64,000 nt of DNA, taken from Aldehydirespirator sp965220485 (GTDB lineage: Bacteria; Actinomycetota; Acidimicrobiia; Acidimicrobiales; Aldehydirespiratoraceae). Positions 43,872 through 52,869 of this stretch are shown in pieces (within the stretch, counting starts at the first letter, position 1; the number at the start of each line of letters is the position of its first letter). The DNA lies in assembly GCA_965220485.1 (NCBI GenBank), contig OZ244832.1, forward strand, positions 4,340,001 through 4,404,000, in the 5' to 3' direction. Below the pieces are notes generated by a model. That model was not told the DNA's origin. It was given only the letters and a program-made list of their open reading frames with translations, and did not search any database. Made by a program: the position numbers and the translations under genes.

Positions 43872-45182
43872 GTGGCCCCCTCTGAGCCGCCGCGCCGCGC
43901 GGTCAGGCTGCAGCATGAACTGCCGGTTCTCACCTCGGCCGCGCCGGGAGGCACAGAGACATACATTCCGAGGCTGGCCGACGCGCGCTTGGATCGGGCG
44001 CTGTCACGCTCGGCGGCCGTCGAGTTGCGCGGCCCCCGCGGCGTGGGCAAGACCACGACAGCGCTGCAGCACGCGGCGGCGGTGCTGGCGATGCAGGATC
44101 CAGACACCGCCGCGGCCGTGCGCGACGACCCCGGTGCGGCGTTGCTGGGCCAGCGTGCGCCCCTGCTGATAGACGAGTGGCAGGAAGTGCCCGAGGTGCT
44201 GTGGGCGGTGAAGGCCCATGTCGACGTCTCCAGCGCGCCCGGCCAGTTCATCATCACCGGGTCTGTGCGAGGCGATCACTGGGAGCAGATGCCGCTCACC
44301 GGACGCTCCGAGGTCATCGACATGTTCCCGTTCAGCGTGGCGGAGCGACGCGGCACGGGCTCGACGCCGCTCGCGCAGCGACTGTTCGAGGGACTCGATC
44401 TGGAGGCGGAGGAGATCGATCTCTCCGTGAACGACTACATCGATCTGGCCCTGCAGAGCGGCTATCCCAACACCATGGACGAACGTGATCACGAGGCGAG
44501 GGCGGCGCGTCTGCGCAACCGGATCGACGGCACGATCAACGTCGACAGTCTCGTCGGGCGCCATGACCGGTCGAAGCTGGCCGACTTCCTGTCCTGCTAT
44601 GCGCTGCACTCGGGCGGTGTGGTGCCTCTTCAGCGGCTCTGCGACGAGATAGGCATCTCCCGCAACACCGGGGACGCGTACCTGCGCCTGCTGACTCGCA
44701 CCTATCTCGTGGCCGACGCCCCGTCGTACCACACCAACCGGATCAGCCATCTGCGGCGAGCGCCCAAGCGCCTGCTGGTGGACGCGGGCCTCCTGGCCGC
44801 GGCGTGGGACGCGGACTCGGCATTGATCCGACAAAGCGCGGATCTGCGCGGCCGGCTGATCGAGACTTTCGTGGCCGCCCAGCTGAGGGCGCAGGCATCG
44901 GCGTCCACCGTCCGCTACAGGCTCGAGCACCTTCGCCGCAACGACCGAGAGGTGGACTTCGTGCTCGACGGGGGAATACGCGGCGTGGCCGCGGTGGAGG
45001 TGAAGGCTGGCCTGCACGGCGGGCGCAAAGAGGCGCGCCACCTGTTCTGGCTGCGCGATCTGCTGGGGGGCTTCCTTGTTGGCGGGGTGCTGCTGCACAC
45101 GGGCCGCAGGAGGCCCCGGCGGCTCGACGACGGGGCTGGAGGCTGCATTTGGTCAGCTCCGCTGTCGACGCTCTGGGCGTGA
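43872..45182 (+). CDS. AAA ATPase with DUF4143 domain
   Basis: A 436-residue protein from GTG 43872. The N-terminal ATPase domain has Walker A GPRGVGKTT and Walker B 'PLLIDEWQEVPEVLWAVK', then 'GQFIITGSVRGD' (sensor-like) and 'GRSEVIDMFPFSVAE'. The middle holds a helical/winged-helix part ('LCDEIGISRNTGDAYLRLL'). The C-terminal DUF4143 nuclease-like part carries 'NDREVDFVLDGGIRGVAAVE' with the ExK-type residues 'VEVKAG'. The family is widespread, often lone and horizontally transferred, with function unclear. The last codons overlap a minus-strand SLH-gene remnant. It separates the two giant-protein cassettes. Confidence 0.88.
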   Translation: MAPSEPPRRAVRLQHELPVLTSAAPGGTETYIPRLADARLDRALSRSAAVELRGPRGVGKTTTALQHAAAVLAMQDPDTAAAVRDDPGAALLGQRAPLLIDEWQEVPEVLWAVKAHVDVSSAPGQFIITGSVRGDHWEQMPLTGRSEVIDMFPFSVAERRGTGSTPLAQRLFEGLDLEAEEIDLSVNDYIDLALQSGYPNTMDERDHEARAARLRNRIDGTINVDSLVGRHDRSKLADFLSCYALHSGGVVPLQRLCDEIGISRNTGDAYLRLLTRTYLVADAPSYHTNRISHLRRAPKRLLVDAGLLAAAWDADSALIRQSADLRGRLIETFVAAQLRAQASASTVRYRLEHLRRNDREVDFVLDGGIRGVAAVEVKAGLHGGRKEARHLFWLRDLLGGFLVGGVLLHTGRRRPRRLDDGAGGCIWSAPLSTLWA

Positions 45183-45471
45183 TTCCCACGACATCGCCGC
45201 CGTTGTCGGCCGGCGCCCGCACCGACGCCTCGTGCACGCCCGCATCGGCCACATCGGAGAACACGTCACCCTCGTCCTGCTGCTCTTCATCATTGCCGCC
45301 TCCGCCATTGCCGCTGGGTCTCGGCACCGCTCACGGCGTTGTGTTGGGCTGCTGGGCCTGCGCCTGTGCTTCGCCGCCGGCCTGCAACAGGCAGAGCAGG
45401 CCGCAGCAGGCCACAAGCGGCAGACGCCTCAGCGCACGCAGACCGCCGCGGCGAGCAACCAGCCCCGACAC
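45183..45471 (-). pseudogene. 5' remnant of an SLH-domain secreted protein gene
   Basis: On the minus strand GTG 45471 opens a signal peptide ('LPLVACCGLLCLLQAGGEAQ') that stops at 45331. In another frame directly after it is an acidic linker and 'DVFSDVADAGVHEASVRAPA', the typical start of an S-layer-homology domain. The fragment then runs into the end of the ATPase gene. A frameshift plus truncation is the simplest reading. The matching later part of such a domain is found at 50675-50865. Confidence 0.6.
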
Positions 45472-45630
45472 TGCCACGCCAGAGCCACTCAACAAGGTAA
45501 AGGGGGGCCAGTGCCCGATTCACCATAGGGGCACCGGTCGCGCCAGCAGCCATCGCCGAAGAGTTCCTCTCACGGCATTGCCCGCCAGTGGTCATGATGG
45601 TCCGACTGTAATCAGACTTGCCCTTGCCGC

Positions 45631-45680
45631 ATGGCGACGTTCGACGATGTTCGGCGTTTCGGGCTTCGGCTTCCCGAGGT
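45631..45680 (+). pseudogene. Truncated start of an MmcQ/YjbR-like gene
   Basis: ATG 45631 opens MATFDDVRRFGLRLPEV, the usual N-terminus of MmcQ/YjbR-family proteins. After 16-17 codons it meets the duplicated leader block of the giant gene and the family similarity ends. It marks the left edge of the duplication. Confidence 0.5.
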
Positions 45681-45754
45681 CGCCGCAGCACTTGCTGAAC
45701 GATTTGGGCTAGCCTTGTTTGGCCTTATTCGCGGGACTGATTGGGGAGGTTGTC
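45681..45754 (+). repeat. Duplicated leader block, copy 2
   Basis: Matches 36093-36165 from CGCCGCAGCACTTGCTGAAC through the GGGGAGG ribosome-binding site to the ATG. One extra base (GGGACTGATTG versus GGGACTGTTG) distinguishes it. Both giant genes are therefore likely expressed from the same kind of leader. Confidence 0.85.
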
Positions 45755-48700
45755 ATGGGTGCTGGGAAGGTTGTCGTGGGTTGGGGGTGTGTGGTGGCGG
45801 TGTTGGTGGTGGCGGTGTTGGTGCTGTCGCCCGCGGCGGGTGCTGCGTCGGTGGGGGAGGCCGCACACCACAGCGGCGCGGCTGTGTCATTGCAGGCCCG
45901 TGCGGTGGGCGGTGCGGGCTTGGCGCAGCCTGAGGCGCGGCGCGCGGAGCGCTTGGCGGGGTCGGATTTCGGTGCGCTTTTGGCCGCGGGCAACAATGGT
46001 GTGGGCGGGTTGTGGTCTGACGGCGCCACGATGTGGGTCACAGACCGCGGCGACGCCAAGGTGTATGCGTATAGTTTGGCGAGCAAGGCCCGCGACGCGT
46101 CGCAGGATTTCGATGCGCTGCTGGCCGCGGGCAACGACGATCCGGTCGGGTTGTGGTCTGACGGCACCACGATGTGGGTCACAGACCACCGCGACGCCAA
46201 GGTGTATGGGTACAGTTTGGCGAGCAAGGCCCGCGACGCGTCGCAGGATTTCGACTCGCTGGACGCGGCCGGCAACGACGATCCGGTCGGGTTGTGGTCT
46301 GACGGCACCACGATGTGGGTCACAGACCACCGCGACTCGAGGGTGTATGGGTACAGTTTGGCGAGCAAGGCCCGCGACGCGTCGCAGGATTTCGACTCGC
46401 TGCTGGTCGCGGGCAACGACGATCCGCGGGGGTTGTGGTCTGACGGCTCCACGATGTGGATCGTGGATGCCAAGGATGACGCGGTGTACGCGTATGATCT
46501 GGCGAGCAAGGCCAAGGCTAATACCGCGTCGAGGAATCTCGACATGCTGCTCGATGTCGGCAACACCGCCGCGCACGGGCTGTGGTCTGACGGCTCCACG
46601 ATGTGGATCTCAGACTTCGGCGATGACGCCGTGTATGCGTATCGGATGCAGTCGGCGCCTGGTGTGGTCCGCGCTTCGGTCATCGGCTGGGAGTTGACGC
46701 TCAAATTCGACGAGGCGCTCGACGCGTCGTCGGTTCCCGCACCGTCGGCGTTCGCGGTGGTCGCCGACGGTGTGGCGGTGTCGTCGGTGTCGGTGTCGGT
46801 GTCGGGCCGGGAGGTCGTCTTGGCGCTGGCGTCGCCGGTGGAGCCGGGCGGCGCGGTGACGGTGGGCTACACGCCGCCCGCGTCGGACGGCGAACTGCGC
46901 GACCCCGACAGCCACGCGGTGGCGGCCTTCTCCGGCCATGAGGTGGCGAACCACCGCCCGGGGCAGCATATTCCTGAGTCAGGCATTGACACGCTGCATG
47001 ATGTCGACAACGTCCGACCGTGGGGGATGTGGTCTGACGGCACCACGATGTGGCTCACCGAAGCCCTTGGTGATGAGGAGAAACTGTACGCGTACGACAT
47101 GGAGAGCAAGCTGCCCGTCGCGCACGAGAGCTTCTATATCGGAATATCCTGGGCGTTCGGTTTGTGGTCTGACGGCACCACCATGTGGATCGCGGATGAC
47201 GGTCCTGACACGCTGTACGCGTACGATATGGCGAGCAAGCAGCGCGACGCATCGAAACACATCGACACGCTGCGGGCTGCCGGCAACACGGCTTTGGGCT
47301 CGCTGTGGTCTGACGGCACCACGATGTGGGTCGCAAACGGCTCACGGGTGTTCACGTATGATTTGGAGAGCGGGGCGTCCACCGGGTCCACGAAGTTAGA
47401 GGGCCTTGATCCTCCTCCCTGTTGTTCGCGGGTTCGTTATCAGGCCGGTTTGTGGTCTGACGGCTCCACGATGTGGCTCGCAAACAATAGAGACCTCATA
47501 GTGAAAGCGTACGACTTGGCTAGCAGCGAGCGTGTCGCGTCGAAGGATGTTGACTTGCGGCAGGCTGCCGGCGATATGGAGCCGACTGCATTGTGGTCTG
47601 ACGGCTCCACACTATGGGTCTCGCACTATCGGTCTCCTTATCGCAAACCTGGCCACGACAGCGTCGTGCATGCGTTCAGGTTGCCGTTGTGGCCGGTTGT
47701 GGTTGATGCGTCGGTGTCGGGGAGTGTGTTGACGTTGACGTTTGATGAGGCGTTGGAGGCGTCGTCGGTTCCTGCGGGGTCGGCGTTCGAGGTGGTTGCC
47801 GGGGGCGTGCCGGTGTCGGTGTCGTCGGTGTTGGTGTCGGGTCCGGAGGTGGCTTTGACGTTGGCGTCGGCGCCGGCGCCGGGGGCTGAGGTGTCGGTGG
47901 GTTATGCGCTGCCGGCGTCGGGCGCGCTGCGCGACGCTGACGGCCATCCGGCGCTGGGGTTCTCTGGCCCGGAGGCGGTGCTTGTTGCTCGGGCGTTGTC
48001 GGGGGACACCACGTTGAGCGGTTTGGGTGTGTATCCGGGGTCGGTGCTGTTTGATGCGGAGAAGCTCAACTATGAGGTGTCGGTCGGCAACGATGTGGCC
48101 GAGGTGACGGTGAGGGCGGTGGCGTCTGATCCGGGGGCCTCGGTGGCGTTCAAGCTCAACGGAGCGGCCCAGAGCGACGGTAGGGGCCTGGGGCTGGTCG
48201 TGGGCGTGAACAGGATCGAGGTGGAGGTCACCGCCGAGGACGGCTCGGTGCGGGTCTATGTGCTGAGAGTGACGCGCGCCGCGGACGAGGTGGCGCCGTC
48301 GGTGACTGTGGACGGTCCTTCCGGGGTGCAGTCGGCGCCGTTTGTGGTGCGGTTCGAGTTCAGCGAGGCCGTGTCGGGGTTCGGCGCCGATGACGTGTCG
48401 GTGGTGGGCGGGTCGCTGGGCGTACTGGCGGTGCAGTCGGTCGGGCGGGCGTGGACGGCGCTGGTGACGCCGCGGGCCGGCTTGGACGGCATGGTGGCAG
48501 TGTCGGTGGCTGAGGGCGCGGCCACCGACGCGGCGAACAACCCCAGCGTCGCCGCCACCGAGTCCTTCGCGGTGGACGTGGCCGCCCCGACGCTGGAGTC
48601 GGCGTCGGTGCAGGGCTCAAAGCTGACGCTCAAATTCGACGAGGCGCTCGACGCGTCGTCGGTTCCCGCGGGGTCGGCGTTCGCGGTGGCCGCCGACGGC

Positions 48701-50386
48701 GGGCCGGTGCCGGTGGCTTCGGTGTCGGTGGCTTCGGTGTCGGAGGCGACGGTGGTGCTGGGACTGGGCGCGGCGGTGCGCCACGGTGATGCGGTGACGG
48801 TGAGCTACGAGCCCGGCCCGGGCCGGCTGCGGGACCGGCTGGGCAACCGCGTCGCGGCGTTCGGGCCCACCACGGCCGACAACGCCACCGCGGCGTCGTC
48901 GGACGCGTCGCTGGCGGCTTTGGGCGTCTCGCTGGGCTCGGTCGCCTTCTCGCCGTCGGTGCAGGACTACGACGTGTCGGTCGGCAACGATGTGGCCGAG
49001 GTGACGGTGACGGCGGCGGCGTCTGACCCGAGGGCCTCGGTGGCGTTCAAGCTCAACGACGCGGCCCAGAGCGACGGTAAGGGCCTGGAGCTGGGTGTGG
49101 GCGTGAACAAAGTCGAGGTGGTGGTCACCGCCGAGGACGGCGAGACGACCCAGACCTACACCGTCGCCGTCACCAGGGCCGCGGACGAGGTGGCGCCGTC
49201 GGTGACTGTGGACGGTCCTTTGGGGGTGCAGTCGGCGCCGTTTGTGGTGCGGTTCGAGTTCAGCGAGGCCGTGTCGGGGTTCGGCGCCGGTGACGTGTCG
49301 GTGCAGGGCGGGTCGCTGGGCGTACTGGCGGTGCAGTCGGCTGGGCGGGCGTGGACGGCGCTGGTGACGCCGGGGGCCGGCTTGGACGGCGTGGTGGCAG
49401 TGTCGGTGGCTGAGGGCGCGGCCACCGACGCGGCGAACAACCCCAGCGTCGCCGCCGTCGGGTCTTTCGCGGTGGACGTGGCCGCCCCGACGCTGGGGTC
49501 GGCGTCGGTGCGGGGCTCAAAGCTGACGCTCAAATTCGATGAGGCGCTGGATGCGTCGTCGGTTCCCGCGGGTTCGGCGTTCGCGGTGGCCGCCGACGGC
49601 GTGCCGGTGTCTTCGGTGTCGGTGTCTTCGGTGTCGGAGGCGTCGGTGGTGCTGGGACTGGGCGCGGCGGTGCGCCATGGTGATGCGGTGACGGTGGGCT
49701 ATGAGCCGGGCCCGGGCCGGCTGCGGGACCGGTTGGGCAACCGCGTCGCGGCGTTCGGGCCCGCTGTGGCCCACAACGCCACCGCGGCGGCGTCGGACGC
49801 GTCGCTGGCGGCTTTGGGCGTCTCGCCCGGCTCGGTCGCCTTCTCGTCGTCGATACCCAACTACGAGGTGTCGGTCGGCAACGATGTGGCCGAGGTCACG
49901 GTGACGGCGGCAGCGTCTGACCCGAGGGCCTCGGTGGCGTTCAAACTCAACGACGCGGCCCAGACCGACGGTAGGGGTCTGGAGCTGGGTGTGGGCGTCA
50001 ACAGGATCGAGGTGGTGGTCACCGCCGAGGACGGCGAGACGACCAAGACCTACACCGTCGCCGTCACCAGGGCCGAAGCGGAGCCTGCGCCGGGCGTCGC
50101 GCCCGACGCACCCGACGCCCCGACCGGCGAGGTGACCGCAAGGGGACAGGCACAAGTGGACTGGAACGACGTGGAGGGCGCCACGTACTACCAGCTCAGG
50201 ACTTGGATCAGCACCAAATGGATAGTGGCCCCATCCACAGAGATCAGCATCGTCTTCGACGGCTCAGCGGCGGTGGTGAGCAATCTGCCCAACGGCGGCT
50301 ACCTCTACTTCTCAGTGCGAGCCGGCAACGCGTCAGGCCTATCAGACTGGTCAGACTACATGACCCTCATAAACCCCGAACGGTAA
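45755..50386 (+). CDS. Giant secreted repeat protein B (paralogue of A)
   Basis: About 1543 residues, same plan as the protein at 36166. It has a signal peptide, ten 'LWSDG(T/S)TMW' units interrupted after the fifth by a SwmB-like domain, then SwmB, cadherin-like, Ig-like, SwmB, cadherin-like, Ig-like, SwmB, cadherin-like and a fibronectin-like end. The last ~75 residues are nearly identical in the two proteins. Differences concentrate in units 6-9 of the SDG repeats, where insertions and substitutions change the loops after each Trp ('VTDHRD', 'LTEALGD', 'IADDGPD'). That pattern suggests a conserved scaffold with variable surfaces. The start follows GGGGAGG. Downstream lies the wreck of an SLH/PPC gene on the other strand. 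Confidence 0.85.
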   Translation: MGAGKVVVGWGCVVAVLVVAVLVLSPAAGAASVGEAAHHSGAAVSLQARAVGGAGLAQPEARRAERLAGSDFGALLAAGNNGVGGLWSDGATMWVTDRGDAKVYAYSLASKARDASQDFDALLAAGNDDPVGLWSDGTTMWVTDHRDAKVYGYSLASKARDASQDFDSLDAAGNDDPVGLWSDGTTMWVTDHRDSRVYGYSLASKARDASQDFDSLLVAGNDDPRGLWSDGSTMWIVDAKDDAVYAYDLASKAKANTASRNLDMLLDVGNTAAHGLWSDGSTMWISDFGDDAVYAYRMQSAPGVVRASVIGWELTLKFDEALDASSVPAPSAFAVVADGVAVSSVSVSVSGREVVLALASPVEPGGAVTVGYTPPASDGELRDPDSHAVAAFSGHEVANHRPGQHIPESGIDTLHDVDNVRPWGMWSDGTTMWLTEALGDEEKLYAYDMESKLPVAHESFYIGISWAFGLWSDGTTMWIADDGPDTLYAYDMASKQRDASKHIDTLRAAGNTALGSLWSDGTTMWVANGSRVFTYDLESGASTGSTKLEGLDPPPCCSRVRYQAGLWSDGSTMWLANNRDLIVKAYDLASSERVASKDVDLRQAAGDMEPTALWSDGSTLWVSHYRSPYRKPGHDSVVHAFRLPLWPVVVDASVSGSVLTLTFDEALEASSVPAGSAFEVVAGGVPVSVSSVLVSGPEVALTLASAPAPGAEVSVGYALPASGALRDADGHPALGFSGPEAVLVARALSGDTTLSGLGVYPGSVLFDAEKLNYEVSVGNDVAEVTVRAVASDPGASVAFKLNGAAQSDGRGLGLVVGVNRIEVEVTAEDGSVRVYVLRVTRAADEVAPSVTVDGPSGVQSAPFVVRFEFSEAVSGFGADDVSVVGGSLGVLAVQSVGRAWTALVTPRAGLDGMVAVSVAEGAATDAANNPSVAATESFAVDVAAPTLESASVQGSKLTLKFDEALDASSVPAGSAFAVAADGGPVPVASVSVASVSEATVVLGLGAAVRHGDAVTVSYEPGPGRLRDRLGNRVAAFGPTTADNATAASSDASLAALGVSLGSVAFSPSVQDYDVSVGNDVAEVTVTAAASDPRASVAFKLNDAAQSDGKGLELGVGVNKVEVVVTAEDGETTQTYTVAVTRAADEVAPSVTVDGPLGVQSAPFVVRFEFSEAVSGFGAGDVSVQGGSLGVLAVQSAGRAWTALVTPGAGLDGVVAVSVAEGAATDAANNPSVAAVGSFAVDVAAPTLGSASVRGSKLTLKFDEALDASSVPAGSAFAVAADGVPVSSVSVSSVSEASVVLGLGAAVRHGDAVTVGYEPGPGRLRDRLGNRVAAFGPAVAHNATAAASDASLAALGVSPGSVAFSSSIPNYEVSVGNDVAEVTVTAAASDPRASVAFKLNDAAQTDGRGLELGVGVNRIEVVVTAEDGETTKTYTVAVTRAEAEPAPGVAPDAPDAPTGEVTARGQAQVDWNDVEGATYYQLRTWISTKWIVAPSTEISIVFDGSAAVVSNLPNGGYLYFSVRAGNASGLSDWSDYMTLINPER

Positions 50387-50396
50387 ACAACCCGCA

Positions 50397-50865
50397 AGGC
50401 CATCCTGTGAGGCTGCGCGCACAAAGCAGATCCGCTGTCGTCATCGAATGCTAGGTCCTCGAAGCCGGTCCCGCGAGGACCGATCGCGATGGCTGTGTCA
50501 GTGGCTATTGCATCGGTATAGAGAACCACGGTCTCGCCCTCGGCAAGTGTCAGAACGAACCAGTCAGAGTCTCCGTGGTAGTCGATGACACCTGCCGTGT
50601 GGGTTCCGACTTCAAGCTGTTGGCCATCATCTGGGTCCTCGATCAGGTACAGCTTGCTTCCCGGGGACATGCGGTGCCCACCACTCGTCGGCGTCGACAT
50701 CGGCGAATCGGGACTCACAGATGGACTCGGGCTCGCCGAAGCTGAGCGCGCGTCCGAGCCACACGGCCATCTCCCAGCGCGTGAACGGTTGTGAGGGACA
50801 GATGCGGCCCTCGGCGCATTCGGTGCCTTCCAGGTAGCCCTTGGCGGCGAGCGCGTCGAGGCCCG
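50397..50865 (-). pseudogene. Broken SLH/protease-PPC gene remnant
   Basis: Two pieces on the minus strand. At 50675-50865 a frame encodes most of an S-layer-homology domain ('LDALAAKGYLEGTE' then 'FTRWEMAVWLGRALSFGEPE' and 'FADVDADEWWAP'). In another frame from about 50672 down to 50420 is 'MSPGSKLYLI' fused to a PPC segment ('EDPDDGQQLEVGTHTAGVID'). Both of these match the intact protease at 40940 ('MSPGSELFLIGYP' and 'EDPDDGQQLAVG'), but there they are some 200 residues apart. The catalytic Ser region and C-terminus are gone. It lies in the same convergent position after giant B as the intact protease after giant A. Confidence 0.8.
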
Positions 50866-51056
50866 CTGATGAAGGACCGCGCCGCTGGCCGCCGCGAGCC
50901 TCAGGACGCTGGCCGTTCCCAGCGGGAACGCGGCTCGTGATGCCCTACGGGCGGTGCTCCCACGCGGGCGGACCCTTGTCGCTGGCGGCGACTTGGCGTT
51001 GCAGACTCGCATGGTCTGATACAGTGAATACACCTGCTACACGAGAGGAGCAGCCA

Positions 51057-51284
51057 ATGCCCACCTCGATCCGCTTATCGCCTGAGACCGAGGAGCGGAT
51101 AACCTTGCTGGCGTCTCTGACCGGGCGCACGAAGGCGTTCTACCTCCGAGAGATCATCGGCCGGGGGCTCGACGACATCGAGGACTACTACCTGGCTGCA
51201 GACGTCCTTGAGCGCGTCCGCATGGGCCGAGAGCGTGTGCATCGCGCGGCGGACGTGAGGGAAGAGCTTGGCTTGGGGGATTGA
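51057..51284 (+). CDS. RHH/CopG-type antitoxin
   Basis: A 75-residue protein. The ATG follows GAGAGGAG. The N-terminus 'MPTSIRLSPETEERITLLAS' is the strand and helix of a ribbon-helix-helix DNA-binding domain, then 'GRTKAFYLREIIGRGLDDIE'. The C-terminal half would wrap the toxin. The stop overlaps the toxin start. Autorepression of the pair through the RHH domain is expected from family knowledge. Confidence 0.88.
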   Translation: MPTSIRLSPETEERITLLASLTGRTKAFYLREIIGRGLDDIEDYYLAADVLERVRMGRERVHRAADVREELGLGD

Positions 51285-51531
51285 CTACACCGACACCGCG
51301 AGGACCCAGCTGAGGAAGCTCGACAGGAACACAGCGCGCCGGGTCATCGACTACATGGACCACCGTGTCGTGGCGGCGGACCCGCGCAGCGTCGGCCAAG
51401 CGCTGACGGGCCCGCTCGGAAAGCTGTGGCGCTACCGGGTGGGGAGTCTCAGGGTTGTCTGCGACATCCGAGACGACACCGAGCGCGTCTTGGTGTTAAG
51501 AGTCGCAAGACGGGACAAAGTCTATAGATAG
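51268..51531 (+). CDS. RelE/ParE family toxin
   Basis: An 87-residue RelE-type toxin. The start is a TTG at 51268 overlapping the antitoxin gene; no ATG is available nearby. Landmarks are 'YTDTARTQLRKLDRNTARRV', 'LTGPLGKLWRYRVGSLRVVC' and the C-terminal 'VLVLRVARRDKVYR', whose Arg and Tyr residues are the usual RNase determinants. It probably cleaves ribosome-bound mRNA or targets gyrase, depending on subfamily. Confidence 0.88.
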   Translation: MAWGIDYTDTARTQLRKLDRNTARRVIDYMDHRVVAADPRSVGQALTGPLGKLWRYRVGSLRVVCDIRDDTERVLVLRVARRDKVYR

Positions 51532-51560
51532 ACGGCTCCTAGAATAAGCGCTTGCTCCCG

Positions 51561-52694
51561 CTACTCCGGCTGGGGGTCGGCTAGGAGGAGGTCGGCGTAC
51601 TCGTAGGGGTTGCGGTCGCCGACCAGCACATGCTGGCTGCCAGCGTGCATGTCGCGGAAGCAGCGCTGCAGCGGCCCGTCCCGCAGCGCCTCGGTTCCAC
51701 ACCATTCGTACAGGCTGCGGACCACGGCCAGCCCCTCCTGGGTGAGCAGCGTGGCCGACTGCTTGACGTTGGTGGCCAGCACCGGGTCGCGACCCGAGCC
51801 GGCGTCGGCGGCCTGCTCGGCGGTGCGGAACGCCTGGCGGCACCACGTCTCGGCTGCCTCGAACCGGGACACCGCCATGGCAAACTCGTACCGGAAGCGG
51901 GGGTCTTCTGCGATGACCGACGGCGCAGCCATACGGGCCCGGACCTTGGCGATGGCCACCGCTTCGTCGATGGCCCGGCGGATGACCCCTATGGTCCAGC
52001 CCATGTGGCCGATCTCGGTGAGGACGATCACCCCGAGGTCGTACATGGGGCCGCCCCGGTACCGGGTGGGCGAGAAGAACTCGAAGGTGGCGTGGGCGGG
52101 GACGTCGGCGTCGATGCGGTAGTCGTAGGACGAGGTGGCCCGCAGGCCCAGCACATCCCAGTTGCCGAGCACCTCCACCTCGGAGCGCGGCACCATCATC
52201 AGGCGGAACTCGGCCGCCTCGCCCTCGGGTGGGGCGGTGAAGGCGCCCCCGCCGACCCAGTCGGCGTGGGCGATGCCCGAGCCAAAGCTGTATTGGCCGG
52301 TTAGCCGGAACCCGTCGCGGTGAGGAACGGCGGTCCCGTTGGGCGCGAACTGGCCGGCCACCACCGGAACGACGCCTCCGGCGAACATCTCGTCGGTGAA
52401 GCTGTCGGGGCAGTAGGCGCCGAAGAAGCAGGCGCCGGTGGCCCCGGCCATGAGAGACCAGCCGACGGAGCCGTCGGCGTAGGAGACCTCGGCGAACACG
52501 TCCAGGCCCTCGTAGATCGGCAGTTCGGCGCCGCCCACGGCCCGCGGCGACAACGTGCCGTACAGGCCCGCCTCGAAGCAGGCCTTCGCCAACTCCTGGG
52601 GCAGGGCGGTCGAGCCGGTCTCCGCGGTTGCCGCACCGGCAGCATCGATCGTCGATCGCAGCTCACGGGCCCGCTCCAGCAGTTCCGATCCCAT
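51561..52694 (-). CDS. Acyl-CoA dehydrogenase-fold flavoprotein
   Basis: A 377-residue protein of the acyl-CoA dehydrogenase/flavin-dependent monooxygenase (HsaA-like) group. It has the N-terminal helical region, 'YADGSVGWSLMAGATGACFF' (middle strand start), 'LTGQYSFGSGIAHADWVGGG' (flavin contact) and 'VLGNWDVLGLRATSSYDYRI'. A C-terminal helical bundle ends 'YEYADLLLADPQPE'. The usual catalytic Glu of true dehydrogenases is not evident, which favours a hydroxylase or other variant. It is the last gene of a minus-strand catabolic-looking group, 175 nt after the aminotransferase. Confidence 0.82.
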   Translation of the reverse strand: MGSELLERARELRSTIDAAGAATAETGSTALPQELAKACFEAGLYGTLSPRAVGGAELPIYEGLDVFAEVSYADGSVGWSLMAGATGACFFGAYCPDSFTDEMFAGGVVPVVAGQFAPNGTAVPHRDGFRLTGQYSFGSGIAHADWVGGGAFTAPPEGEAAEFRLMMVPRSEVEVLGNWDVLGLRATSSYDYRIDADVPAHATFEFFSPTRYRGGPMYDLGVIVLTEIGHMGWTIGVIRRAIDEAVAIAKVRARMAAPSVIAEDPRFRYEFAMAVSRFEAAETWCRQAFRTAEQAADAGSGRDPVLATNVKQSATLLTQEGLAVVRSLYEWCGTEALRDGPLQRCFRDMHAGSQHVLVGDRNPYEYADLLLADPQPE

Positions 52695-52869
52695 GCATCC
52701 CCTTCCCAGTGGCGACGTCGCAGCCTATGTCGAAGGCGGCAGCCGGCCGCGCCGACGCTGACGACACGCCAGATGCTGGCGGCGCCCCGGGGGATGCGTC
52801 TCGGGCCGGCGGTGAGGTCGGGGACGGATACCACGATGTAGGTTGATTCTGCGACTCAGCCGGTGGGAC

